Assembly: GCA_948567375.1 (NCBI GenBank)
Contig: OX419756.1
Coordinates: 66,168,333-66,232,332, forward strand
Length of the DNA stretch: 64,000 nucleotides
Source: Lunularia cruciata
Lineage: Eukaryota; Streptophyta; Marchantiopsida; Lunulariales; Lunulariaceae
Reading direction: 5' to 3'
Shown here one piece after another: positions 22,948-33,989 of this stretch (its first letter is position 1; each line of letters starts with the position of its first letter). The notes under the pieces were generated by a model. That model did not search any database. It was not told the origin of the DNA and was given only the letters and a program-made list of their open reading frames with translations. Both the position numbers and the translations under genes were made by a program.

Positions 22948-23503
22948 TGTGGCACTTTAGAGTCTATGTATGACTTATGTGTGAGTTGTGCTTTTATAGT
23001 GTATGATGTTGACAGCGATGTATGTTGTGTAGCGATGTATATATGCACGACAGCTGTCATGCCATTTGTAGTTCCGCATCTAGTTGCTTGGACACTGGAG
23101 TTCCAGTGATAGTAGTTAGAGTTATTTCAGTAGTATCTCAGAGACTACTTTCCAACGGTCAGATTTGGTGTTAGGGGTACTGACTTCACGGTGGGGCCCA
23201 CCATCACTTTGCACCGTTTGCACCGTCGAGTGTGCCGTCAGCAGGACCGTTAGGGTTTCAGGGCTAGCTCAAGTCCAGGGGTATAGTTTCAAAGGTGAGC
23301 TCCAAAGAGCTCACTTCTCTGATGTTGAGCCTTCGAGTTCCTGGCTATGGTGGACAGAGGCCGGCGAGCATCACCTGGATTCTCTATGCTTGAGTGGGTG
23401 TGGCTCGACTGTAATCAGTGCCCAGTTGTTGGCAGTTTATAGAGTGACAGATCAAGTACTGATCTGAGTTGAGTTGAGATGAGAGTGTTAAGCAATCTGA
23501 TTA
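22948..23503 (+). repeat. 3' LTR of element A (full length)
   Basis: It begins 'tgtggcacttt' right after the polypurine tract and ends 'aatctgatta'. Its first ~105 bases (to 'gcacgaca' at 23052) are absent from the 5' LTR; after 'gc' the rest (23055-23503) matches the 5' LTR. The internal junction forms the perfect palindrome 'gacagctgtc' at 23049-23058. The final 'ca' seen at 14141-14142 is missing here. Confidence 0.8.
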
Positions 23504-23610
23504 ATTGTGGCACTTTAGAGTCTATGTATGACTTATGTGTGAGTTGTGCTTTTATAGTGTATGATGTTGACAGCGATGTATGTTGTGTAGCGATGTATAT
23601 ACGCACGACA
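23504..23610 (+). repeat. Extra copy of the first 107 bp of the A LTR
   Basis: It is identical to 22946-23052 except for about one base and ends 'gcacgaca', directly followed by the TTCT target duplication. The outer ends of the inserted DNA are thus 'tgtc' and 'gaca', both internal to the LTR. Confidence 0.85.
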
Positions 23611-24030
23611 TTCTTGATAAACATGAAAAAATTAAGCTTTCCAGAGTTATAATTCAATTAACATGGATTGAAAGAGAGGTTGGAGAATTCTATGAGTTCT
23701 TTTGATTGGGGTTGACCTGAAGAAAGTTTGTTAAAAGTTATTGATAATGAAGGAGTTTTTTAAGATCAATATAAGTGAGTTAAGAGACATTATACTTCAA
23801 AAAATTGTGAAGAAATTTATACTTTATAAATATATCAAGTTTAATAAATTTCTCAGATTTCTTGAAGGTTAAACTCCAATACATTCCAAAAATTGTCTTT
23901 GGAATGAATGAAGGAGTGAAAAGTAATTAAATAAAATAAGCAATTGTAGCCAAACTGATGCATTGTCTATTCAACAAGAATTCTAGTTTTCTGTTATTTG
24001 GAAACTAAACTACATGAAAATATATTCCTT
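23611..24030 (+). repeat. Right half of insertion 'I' in A2
   Basis: It resumes the sequence interrupted at 13691 and aligns with the reverse complement of about 31770-32190, including 'gattgaaagagag' and the stretch near 'gaatgaatgaagga'. It has no coding domain. Confidence 0.7.
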
Positions 24031-24860
24031 GACCTATAAAGGTGCAAGCATTCCTTCATTGGTGAAATTTTATTAGCAATATGTGAGAAGATTTAGTGAA
24101 ATTGCAAATGCTTTGACAAAGTTATATAGGAGTGGTGTTTGAGAGATGAGTATGAGAAAGCTTTATTAGAGCTTAAGGAGAAGCTAACATTCTCTCCTAT
24201 TTTTAGAAGACCAATCAAAGGATGCACGTTCCAAATTCAACTGATTGGAGTACCTTGGAGCTTGGAACAATGCTCACCCAATAGGATAATGAGGAGAAGG
24301 AGTTTGTGGTAGCCTACGCTAGTTGCTCCAACAATTCATTGAATGCTAGGAATAGTTCATACGAGGGATATTGTTTGGCAACAAGGTGAGAAGTAGAAAT
24401 TTTTTGATATTACTTGATTGTGAACCCTTTCACTCTCATCATTGATGATCAACCATTAAAGTAGTTGATAGAATCTAACAAGTTTTCAAGGAAGCTTAAC
24501 AATAGGCTCTAATTTGATAAGAATATGATTTCACAACCATTCATAGACTTGGAGTGGTGAACTATGAAATAGATGAATTAAGTAGAAAACTATGAACCAT
24601 CCAATATGATCAAACATGAGCATGTTGGCCTGGTGAGACGGATGAGGAGATGGTGCCAAGTTTGCATGCATTTGCCTTTTATATATATTGACTGTGCTTT
24701 TCATATCGTTTATTTCAAAGTAATGATTAGTGGCTTGGCAATCAGACTAATGTATAGTAGTTTGTTGCTAAATCTATGGTTTTTGACCAAGTAAGAGCAT
24801 CATTCAAGGCTAGTATGCCACAATTACACCCACTACCTACCATGGGGTTGGGTTATTGTG
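24031..24860 (+). pseudogene. Degraded A-family RNase H and integrase remnant (A2)
   Basis: At DNA level it matches element A from about 20580 to 21240 and again from about 21615 to 21730. Shared blocks include 'gaggagaaggagtttgtggt' and 'agagcatcattcaa'. Roughly 370 bases between those parts are missing. Frames are destroyed by many substitutions and indels. The same truncation after 'ggttgggttattgtg' occurs in the inverted relative at 30660. Confidence 0.8.
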
Positions 24861-25084
24861 TGAATCCACCTTCACAATACTCTGCCTTGTGCGGCTTGAT
24901 GGGGTCTTCCCATCTGTCCTGTTTTCTACACGGTTACACCTTCATCCTTCACAATATAAGTACATATTCTTTTGTCCACTTTTCAAAAGATAATGAGAGA
25001 TCAATAGAATCATACAGGTCACACAACCATCCAAAAGAATCAAAAGGTCATTTTCACACAACATAGCAAATCACACTTTGTCAC
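24861..25084 (+). repeat. Tail of A2 shared with its inverted relative
   Basis: The sequence following the A-family part ('aatccaccttcacaatact' and later 'cttttgtccacttttcaaaag') matches the reverse complement of about 30560-30680. About 60 extra bases around 24880-24945, flanked by similar 'ccttcacaat' words, are present only here. Confidence 0.6.
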
Positions 25085-25410
25085 AACAAATCTCATTTAT
25101 CACATCAACATCTTGAAATTCAAAATTGTCACTGCCGATGACAACTAACTCCCGATATTTCACACGAGAGATGGAATATTTCTTGGATGACTAATGCAAC
25201 TTTAACCAAAAATTGAATATTTCATACAAGAAATCTAATATAATTTTAACAACTAATGTATCTCCCAACCGTAGACTTTGAATACTTAATAGCGACAATT
25301 TGAATCTCTAACCCTGAAAATCGAATAATTCTTGGTCACGTAGACTTCCAAATTAAAACACTTTACGCAACAATGTCACCCAACAACCCTATCCTGGCAC
25401 AGTCGAGAGA
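25085..25410 (-). repeat. Right copy of the dispersed inverted repeat
   Basis: The reverse complement of this segment matches 405-740. Which copy is ancestral is unknown. Confidence 0.7.
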
Positions 25411-26238
25411 CATATGAGCACAGGATACTACGAGTAGGTTTCTGCATCTAGACGCTGTAAGAAGTACAATTGGGGAACGTAATATCTCTTGAAGGATCTC
25501 ATGCAATTGTTGCTTTATTTTCTCTTTAATATCTCATAAGGTCAACCCATCCAGATCTCTTAAAGGAAAGGAAAGATAATTCGGACATAGTAAACTTTAT
25601 CCAATTCCGAAAGACATCACACATAAGCGGTTTCCACTGACAAAACCGAAGTGTTCCCCGGTGTACCGAGGAGCAGCATTTTGAGCAAACTTATTTCAAC
25701 GAATAGTTACACATGCTGCGACCTGTGAACACAGGATTCTACCCAATAGCTTTCTGCGGCTACCTATCTTGGCTCATCCTAGAGTCATGTGCTTAGCGCT
25801 TATTTCATTTCGAGTTTCAGTGTACTCTTAAGCACTGAGGGCATTGCTACCTCAGTTCATCCACGCGGTTGGTGCCAGTGTTAGTCGGCGAGACGAAACT
25901 CATAAGAAGGCAAATCTACAGACGGATCCAAGCTCTTGTAGCCACCATCACAGCACTCAAACGAAAACTTAAATTCGGACTTGTAAACTTTACATCTGTA
26001 AAGCAACCGCGAGAGCAGGAAGCTCTTCTAAGAAAGTCAACCAATGTGCGGATGAGTTAAGCAATAAGGCGTCCGCATCAGTAAATGTACAAATATGAGA
26101 CGGCTGATGATCATCCCCGGTGTGCAGTAGGTACCATTGCAGAATTGTCAGCAGAGTCTCTGAAGTCTCAGCTTGACAGACCCAATACCCATTACGGACG
26201 ATCACCCGCTATGAGAACTGGGAGCCCTGGCAGAATGA
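25411..26238. other. Unique sequence downstream of the proline-rich gene
   Basis: Less AT-rich than its neighbours and without matches elsewhere in the window. It probably includes the 3' flank of the minus-strand gene at 26239-26676. No convincing coding region or poly(A) signal could be assigned. Confidence 0.4.
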
Positions 26239-26676
26239 TCATGAGATTCCGGAGACCAAGCAGGAGACGCTTGTGTGTAGGAGGAGGGGAATGTGTAGCT
26301 CTGGGAGAAGGAGGTGGATGGGGGGGAGTGGGACGGAAGGGATAGAAGGTAGACGGAAAGGAGGTAGAGTCGGAAACTGAACGATATTGGGTAGCGGGGG
26401 CAGTGTGGGGGAAACAGGATTGGACCTGGAAGATGGGGAAGGGTGCGCAGAAGGCGGATTCGATCCAGGAAAGGTATTGGGTAGGGGGGGCAGTGTGGGT
26501 AAACGGGGTAGATGGAAATCAGGATCGGAACTGTGCGAGGCTGGTGGTGGTACTGATGGATTATCCGCCATGAGAACGCGGGATGCGATTGCTGTAGGCA
26601 ACAGCATTCCTCCGATGCACACGCAACATACCAAAACCATGAACGAGCCAGTAGTGAAGTGATTCATCTTCCCCAT
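26239..26676 (-). CDS. Putative secreted proline-rich protein
   Basis: A 145-residue frame when started at the ATG at 26674-26676, which has a good plant context ('caacatgg'); an in-frame upstream ATG at 26724 would put charged residues ahead of the signal. The N-terminus 'MGKMNHF' followed by a hydrophobic stretch ending 'PTAIAS' fits a signal peptide with cleavage near residue 30. The rest is rich in Pro and Leu with repeats such as 'LPTLPPLPN' and 'SPTLPPLPN' and scattered Ser/His, resembling small plant cell-wall proline-rich proteins. The C-terminus turns leucine-rich and may be frameshifted relative to a family member. A TATA-like element lies about 95-105 bases upstream. The gene is not recognised; expression is unproven. 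Confidence 0.55.
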   Translation of the reverse strand: MGKMNHFTTGSFMVLVCCVCIGGMLLPTAIASRVLMADNPSVPPPASHSSDPDFHLPRLPTLPPLPNTFPGSNPPSAHPSPSSRSNPVSPTLPPLPNIVQFPTLPPFRLPSIPSVPLPPIHLLLPELHIPLLLHTSVSCLVSGIS

Positions 26677-26709
26677 GTTGGCAATAGTCCCGATTTCTGC
26701 AAGTCCTGC

Positions 26710-26910
26710 GTCTACAATCGTCACTCAAAGTATGATGAAGGACATACTGGTTGCTAACGGCGATCATGCAGCAGTATATGTAGCTTCGAAGCAGCACTAC
26801 CATTCCCTTACCAGTCGGCGTGCTTGCGAGACTTTCAATGTTTTTTGGAACTAAATCATGTCTATGATTGCTAGACTCCAAGCAGGAATGTGCATCTCAT
26901 TTACCTTGAA
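26710..26910 (-). promoter_or_regulatory. Core promoter and 5' UTR of the proline-rich gene
   Basis: On the minus strand 'gcttcgaagctacatatactgc' is split here as 'gcttcgaagc' followed by the TATA-like 'tacatatactg' (about 26772-26782). The start codon lies about 100 bases downstream. The whole block is duplicated at 27823-28020, where the TATA element is a better match ('tctatatactg'). Conservation of this block supports a promoter function. Confidence 0.5.
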
Positions 26911-27099
26911 AGTCCTGAACACTAAAATTCGAATTCGGTTGTGTTATTCTTTCGGAACATTCCTTCGATTCATTCTTCTCTTACCGAAATCTAGAGCGCA
27001 AGTGGGTGCTTTCGACTTGTAAGGAGTGTACGGACATCACCATGTACTGTAGAGAGATTCTGGATTCTGCTAATACTGTGCTCAGATATTAAAGGAAGT

Positions 27100-27822
27100 T
27101 GTGTGATAAAAGACCGAAGCTAAAAGCCCATTAGAGGACTGTTATGGACAGCCCGAAGAAGACAAGTGAATATACGAAATCTATGAATGGGTGATTTTAT
27201 TTTGTTTTGGTTTTATTCAAGTTTGGTCTAATTGTTATCTGGAATGGAAGTCATAATAATTCTATTAAACGATAGGGTGTAATTAATTTCTTTTAGTATT
27301 TAAATACTTATTCAGTATGATGTGTCCCGATCTTTTTTTATCAATTTTATTTGTGTTCCTTAGTTTTAAGATTACGGAAATGAGACATTAGGACTTATGC
27401 TGCTTTTATTCTTTTGGACGACTAACATTTTCGAATGTGAAATATAATATAAATGAGTTCTGGTTTCATATAGAATAAAGAAGAGAACATCTGATTGTGA
27501 GGATCACATAAGAGCTCAAGGGACTGGACCTGGAGTGTCCAGAGCGGAATAGACAGGTCCTAGAGTGGACCAAGCAACAGGGCATGATAGGCTACAGAAT
27601 GGACGAGACCATAGAGCTCAAAGCTGGGGAACAGGATTGCAGAATTACTAGCTGCAGTTAGGAAACAACAAAGCCCACATAAGATTCTATAGCAATGTAA
27701 TTAGATGAATTTATGCATTTCAATGGTTGATGGATACAATCAACTTTGGTACTTGATTTCGAGATGATTTTGCGATGAATGTGTTAAGGGCGTTGATATT
27801 AACTAGTATGATATCCCGTAGG
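27100..27822. other. Intervening AT-rich sequence, no gene seen
   Basis: It lies between the two copies of the promoter-like block. A purine-rich stretch with repeated 'gagctcaa' and 'gactggacc'-like words occurs at 27500-27650. No coding domain was found. Confidence 0.4.
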
Positions 27823-28020
27823 CCTCGGAACAATCGTCACGCAAAGTATGGTAAGGGGATAGTGGTTGCTAGCTTTGACCACGCAGTATATAGAGCTTCG
27901 AAGCAGCACTACCGGTTAGGCGTGCTTGAGAGACTTTGCATATTTTGGGATCTTAATCATGATTTCTGTGGTTGTTGGGTGAGACAGACGGGACAGGAAT
28001 GTGCGTGTCATCTACCTTAA
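27823..28020 (-). repeat. Duplicated promoter fragment of the proline-rich gene
   Basis: A direct repeat of 26710-26910, sharing 'agcttcgaagcagcactacc', 'tggttgcta' and the ends of the block. On the minus strand it has 'gcttcgaagc' then 'tctatatactgcg', a strong TATA box (about 27883-27893). No proline-rich reading frame follows, so it is either a promoter relic of a lost tandem gene or a duplicated regulatory fragment. The plus-strand 81-codon frame across it is a by-product. Confidence 0.6.
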
Positions 28021-30559
28021 ATAAATTCTTAAACAATCTATAAAACAAAGTAATAATTGATTTACTTTGAAGCGAATACGTTGCACTGATCCTGCCTCCT
28101 TCTACTCACTCACTCTATGTATGAAGCTCTCTTACCTTGGTACATAGATTGATAAACCGACTAGGTGATGGATTTGTATGAAGTGATACATGTGGATTTC
28201 TTCCTCCTCCTAAGCTCTTCTTTTTATAATCTCCAAAATTACCATATCAAATAATTCAATAAAATCTTTACTTTTTAGTTATAACTTTTAGATAAAAGAA
28301 TCTTAACTCATAGGCTTCCAAATGGATTTCGGTCTCACATGCTTTTTAAGATTGAAGTATTATCACTTATGTTTCAAATCTTATACTTGGTTCTATTAAG
28401 GGGTCTATCTCTTATCTCTTTCATATTATAATTATGATTACTTTTCTCCTTCCCTAAAATATAATTTTATCAAAATAATTTGATAGAAACTTCTTCTTTG
28501 CTCACTTGTAACAAATGGAATCAAAGAACATAATACAATCTACTTGGTTAAAATATAGCCTGTTTTACTTTTGCAATTGCTTGTCATAACTCCTCTTTTG
28601 TTGGACTTGAGCCTTCTGAATTTGGATTAAGAGTATAGCTCTAGCTTCCTACAATTCCATACACCGTTTCTAGTTAGACTTCTTGGCCTTTCTTATAGCT
28701 TCTTCTTTGCACCAATCTAAAAGATCCAAGTGGATGGTAGTTTGGACTCCAATTCACATGTCTCCTAAATAAAGAATATCATACTACACAATTTATAGAA
28801 CTCATGTGATTGAGTTCTATTATGGGTAGGGTTGAGTCCAAATTCTGGGACTTTCTATTGTAAGATTGCTAAATATTGAGAAATAGACTCAAGGGTGCAA
28901 GGAAAATTAAGCTAACACATGTGCAAATATAGAAAAAATTGGATTATGTGTGTATAATTTAGCCATAAGATCCTTGACAGCTATCTCAATCTAAACTTAA
29001 GAAAGATGGTGATTCTTGATGTTAGAACCTATCTTATTATGTTGCTTCCTTTGAAAGATGCAACCTAAGAGGATCATGATAAATTGGAGATGAATTTCTC
29101 AGTATCAATTATCAAAGATATATTATATCTCATGATTAATCTAGTTTAATAAATCTCATTAATATTGAGGATAAATGTAAACTGGTGGTATGATGTTATA
29201 TATTATAAAAATAATCACTAAATAGTGTGAAAAAAATGCAAGAAATAGTTATGAAGAAGCATATCTTTGATTTAATTATCTTTTATATCTATTTGATTCT
29301 TTGATTGGATGAATATCTAATAAAGTTTAATCTAGAATTTCTATGCTATTCATGATTTTTTTTAAATGTCCCTTTTTCATTCATTTTGTATAAGTAAGTC
29401 CTAAGAAGCCATGTAGATAGATAGGATGCATTTAAGCATCTATGAGTTTTTTGCAAGAATGTGGATAATCCAAATATCTATAATCATGGTTATTCTAAGG
29501 GTTTGTATTGTCACTCTTTTGGAATACCATATATGTTCTTTTGGAGGAAAGGGTACCATTTAGAAGGATAGGTATCATTCTGAAGAAAGGAAAGATTATC
29601 TTTAGCCAAAGAGAATATTGAATATTGTATTTTCTTGGGATGCAAGGACTACCACCATAAGAATTGTCTTATGCAAATATTATAATTGTTCAAAGAATCT
29701 TACTTGAGAATGTTGATGGAAGATTGATTTAATGACAGTGCAAAGCAGAGGTGTGACTTCAAATTAGTGATGGGTTGAATGAGAGAAAACACCAATTTAT
29801 TTTTGCAGTATCTTGGAGGGAGTTGAATTAAGAGCTTGTATTTAATTGAGAGAGTTTGTGATCTTGGCAATATGAAAACCTCCAAAGTAGTAGACTTTAT
29901 TTCTCACAATGGAAAGAGGGGTAGTTAGACAAAAGGAACGGAGGTCCCTCAACTTGAGGAATCAAATATTAGCCCTTGGGTGATGGAAACTCAAAGAGTG
30001 AAATAAGAGAAATTGCATCTAAAATTTGTTATGGAATTGGCTCTAGAATTTGAACTATGAAGCATTTGATCCTTGGCAAACTTCATCCCAATCCTTGATA
30101 GTTGGTATCCCAAGCCCTAATCATGGATGAAATCACATCGAAGGTAAGTGTTGGGGGAGGATGCAAGGTTGAAAGATGGCATCACATCTACTTTAAAAAA
30201 GTTCCTAAACAATTGAAATATGGTAGTATTATTCTCACAAAATATTTCTTTTGATTTTCTTCTTCTTACCAAAATCTAGAGCTCAATTTTTGACTTTCAA
30301 CTTGTAATCACTAGGTTGTTTTGGGCCTAGATGTCCATATAAAATTTTACTTTCATGAACATTAAGGTCATCATTTTTAAGAAATCAAAGAAATCATGAT
30401 CATAGGATGATAATTATTATCACAAAGATCAAACCTAAGAGGAAAACAATCACAAGAATCACAATCATGATGATCATTTTGTTGTGATCTATGGTTGTGG
30501 GAGGAGCCATGGTATTTTCCATATATCAACTTTTCATCCTCTTGTGTTCCATCCACCTT
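28021..30559. other. Gene-free AT-rich DNA, nothing recognised
   Basis: No mobile-element domain, RNA or host gene could be identified. Open frames are short. The composition resembles the 0-4 kb and 34 kb regions. Confidence 0.5.
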
Positions 30560-31765
30560 CTACGCCAATGACAAATGGCACAGTCTTGTGTTCTAGCTTT
30601 AACAACTTTCTTGATCTCTCATTACTCTATGAAATTGGACAAAAACAATATATACTAATATTGTGAAGGTGGATTGCCACAATAACCCAACCCCATAGTA
30701 GGTAATGGGTGTAATTGTGGCATAACAGCCTTAAATGATGCTTTTACTTGGTCACAAACCACAAATTTAGCAACAAAGTACTATACATTATTTTGCATGT
30801 TGTGCCACCAATCATGAATATGAATAAGCTATATGTTCTCTTGACTCCAAAATGTCTTAGCTCCTCATGAGCATGCCATACAAGATGTAATATGTACACC
30901 ACAAAAAAAAATACTGTCCGACAAGGCCCCACGACTGTCTGACAAGGCCCCTAGGGAAACTGTCAGACAAAAAAAGGCCAAAAACCTATGCTTTAAAAAA
31001 AAACTGATTTACCTAAAATTGTTTTTTTTCCTGCGGTACAAAAACTTAATGTGGAGATGGAAGGTACTACTTGTGCACCATTATCCTTTGATACCCAAAG
31101 AGGATATACACTCCAATTCTAAACTACTTTGCTTGTTTTAGAACACTTTTCCTTGGCACTAAATGTGCTACCTACCTATAATACCAATACAAAGATAGTC
31201 CACCATCATGAATATCTTGTTGACTTGTACCAATATCTCTATGCTTTGGATCAAAGACCTCAATAACTCTTCTTGTTTTTATTGAGAGAGATACAACCAA
31301 AACCCTAGTCAATATACACAAAAAGGCAAATGCATGTCAACCTAGCAAAATCTCCTTATTTATCTCACCAGGCCAACATGCTCATGTTTGATCATATTAG
31401 ATGGTTCATGGGTTTCTACTCAACCATATGAATTATTCTTGGCCTCTGTTGAATTTTTTGGAGCAACTAGCATAGGCTACCACACGCTCCTTCTCCTTAT
31501 TATGCTATTTGGTCAGCATTGGTCCAAGCTCCAATGTACTCCAATCAATTAAACTTGGAGTGGGCATCCTTTGATTGATCTTCTAAGGATAAGAGAGCAT
31601 GTTAAATTCTCCTTGAGCTCCACAAAAGCTTTCTCCTACTCAACTCTCCAACACCACTCCTATATAAGCCTTTTCAAGGCCTTTGCAATTGCAAAAAACC
31701 TTCTCAATCCTCATTCAAAAGTTCACCAATGTAAGGAATGCTTGCACTTTACTCAAATTTGTAGG
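30560..31765 (-). pseudogene. Degraded A-family RNase H and integrase remnant (A3)
   Basis: Minus strand, homologous to element A (RNase H through the integrase zinc-binding region) and to A2. Recognisable integrase words include 'WHAHEELRHFGVKRTYSL' (about 30840-30890) and 'NLWFVTK' in place of the Cys-X2-Cys segment. It ends at the same point as A2 ('ggttgggttattgtg' on the minus strand). An unrelated ~110-bp insertion lies at about 30897-31010. Multiple stops and indels make it non-functional. Confidence 0.8.
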
Positions 31766-33287
31766 TAAAGAAATATATTTTCATGGAGTTTAGTTTCCAG
31801 CTACTAGAAGACCAAAATCCTTGCTGAATAGACATCAGTTTGGTTACAATTGCTAATTTGATCTCATTACTTCTCAATCCTTCATTCATTCCAAAGACAA
31901 TGTTAGTAATGTATTAGAAATTCAAGAAATCCTTGAGTTCAAGAAATTTATTAAACTCAAGATATTTAGAAAGTAAAACTTTTTTCACAATTGTATCAAG
32001 TATAATGTCTCTTCACAAAATTTATGTTTATCTTGAAAAAATCCTTCTTGATTATCAATAACTTCATACAAGCCTTCTTCATGTCAATCCCAGTCAAACG
32101 AACTCGTTGAATCCTCCAATCTCTCTTTCAATCTGTTTCAATTTAACTAGAACTCTTGAAACCCTCAATTCTTCCTCTATCTAGCAAGAACCCTTCTTGT
32201 CAAAACCCTCTTGCAATTCCTTACTCTATCAATTCATTAAAACCATTTGTGCAAAAACCCAATCTCTCCAATCACCATCCAACCAATGTTTAAACTTCTT
32301 GCTCCTCAAATCCTCTTTCCTTAAACCTTGAAATCCTTTTCTTAATCAATCCCTATTTGATCATTTAAAAAATGTTGAACTCTCCAATCCTTCTCCTTCA
32401 ATCTCCATCAATTGATAAGCTTAACACTCTTGATCCCTCAATCCTTGCCAATTCCCCAATTTCACCTCCCAGCTCTTATGTAATAATAGTCCTTAAGCAC
32501 TCCAATCCAAAATAAGGAATTGTTCAAACCTACTACAAGTGGACATGTAAACACCTGAAGTGAGCCCCAACTTTCCAAAAGTCCAGCTGTTTTTGTGTGA
32601 CATGTAGGTATGTTCTAGGCCAAATGTGTCATGGTGTCATGACAAAAGTTACTAACCCAAAGGTGCCTTCAAATGGTTGTAATTTTCACTACAGAGCTCC
32701 AAATGCTACGTCTTTGGTGTCAATGGAGCCCTTGAGAAGACACTTCCAACAAAATAAAGCATTCTCAATTTGGACCTATAAACATGGATATGTCAACAAA
32801 AAAATGTGCATTTTGGTGTTTCTTACCCAAAGGTGTTTTAGAAGTAGGAAGGGAGATTCGGAGTAGAAAAGAAGGTTAGTTGTAGGAAAGAAGTTGGATT
32901 TGGATCCAAAGTATGCGTTCTAGGCCAAGGTGTTGTGATATCATCCCAACAATGTCCAACCTAAATTCCACCATAGAGCTCTAAATGCCAAGGTTTTTGT
33001 GTCTATGAGAAGCTCTTGAGAGGACACTTTCAATGAGATAAAGTACACCGCATTTGGACTTGTATTTATGGAGATATCTACCACAAAGATTGGCACCACT
33101 TTATAGGTTTGCATCACCACAAAGGTCTATGCAAAAATACTCCTTTAAGAAGAACTCTTCTAGGCCAAAGGTGAATTTCAGCTCAAAGGTATCACCACAA
33201 TTTGGACTGGAGAAATTTAGAAAAACCATATGAAAGCCTGATGAAATTGGTTTTACAATGATTAAGTGGTCCACTTCACAACAATAT
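31766..33287 (-). repeat. Insertion 'I' in A3, about 1.5 kb
   Basis: It interrupts the A-family sequence between the positions equivalent to about 20543 and 20572 of element A. It includes two diverged tandem blocks (32610-32880 and 32920-33100) with the shared words 'agagctc', 'aaatgc' and 'gagataaag', and the uninterrupted target of element A at 32187-32190. A related block, 'cttgagaag...gagataaagtatgtctcat', is also seen in the copia LTR near 10860-10900, so part of 'I' may be LTR-derived. No coding domain. Confidence 0.6.
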
Positions 33288-33950
33288 GCTATAATCTCCA
33301 CCTTGGTCCATTGAACACCAAGTCATTTATGATAGATAGTATGACTTAAATACTCAACCTACTCTTGGAAGAATCTTCACTTCATATGATGTAATTTGAG
33401 TCCATGAGAGCTCAATCTCCCAAACACCTCCAAAAAGTACATCTTATGCTCTTCCATGGGAGCAATATAGACCAATATGTCATCAATATAACATTTAGCA
33501 AAACTCAATCTTGCTTAAAAAATTGTAACTCTTTGGAACTCAACAAAATTATTCTTCAACCCACATAATAAGAATTGCCATTGATATAGTACATCCTTCT
33601 TCTGAAGATCAATAACCCAAAATATTGTCTTTGAATTGTTTTCCTTCTTGATTTGCAATTGATGCTATTCTACTTCAAGATCCAAGGTACTAAAGACCCT
33701 TTCATGCCCAAGTGCATCAAAAATATCTTTTGGTGTAGGCACAACAAATCAATCAATCCTAGTCTAGTAATCTACATACATTTGCCTATCTATGTAGTTG
33801 CAATGCATATTTTTCTTGGCTGGTATCATTATGGCTGAAGCATACTCTTTATGTGATATCTCTATCAAACTAACCTTAGAAAAGTCTTGACTCCTACTTT
33901 GAATCAATGCTGCTCCATTTTATAATGTAGATTTGGCACATGAGTTAGCA
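33288..33950 (-). pseudogene. Degraded A-family reverse transcriptase remnant (A3)
   Basis: The minus strand matches element A from about 19890 to 20545, covering the N-terminal RT and palm. Around 33470-33490 it reads 'atattgatgacatattggt', the Ile-Asp-Asp-Ile core. Numerous frameshifts and stops. It is cut off upstream of RT at about 33950, so it carries no methyltransferase part. Confidence 0.8.
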
Positions 33951-33989
33951 AAGACTAACCAGTTAGTATAATAGGCCAAATATAATTAG

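Larger units (their letters stand above)
13692..23610 (+). mobile_element. Ty3/gypsy retrotransposon A carrying a DNA methyltransferase and PHD finger
   Basis: A nearly complete element of about 9.9 kb flanked by TTCT (13688-13691 and 23611-23614). Order on the plus strand: LTR part, PBS-like site, 1.4-kb leader, gag with two zinc knuckles, aspartic protease, C5 DNA methyltransferase, RT, RNase H, integrase, PHD finger, polypurine tract, LTR, and an extra LTR piece. Coding runs in frame 2 (to about 16460), frame 1 (16585 to about 18812) and frame 3 (18813-22778), with nonsense codons at several sites, so this copy is not autonomous. The uninterrupted target is present in inverted form near 32187. 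Its gag and protease are matched by element B at 41.0-47.4 kb. Confidence 0.9.

Noticed and set aside
25869..26060. 63-codon plus-strand frame beside the proline-rich gene
   Set aside because: Short, no recognisable domain, and no promoter or splice context; insufficient support.
27775..28020. 81-codon plus-strand frame
   Set aside because: It crosses the duplicated promoter block, and the matching frame is not kept in the other copy at 26710-26910.
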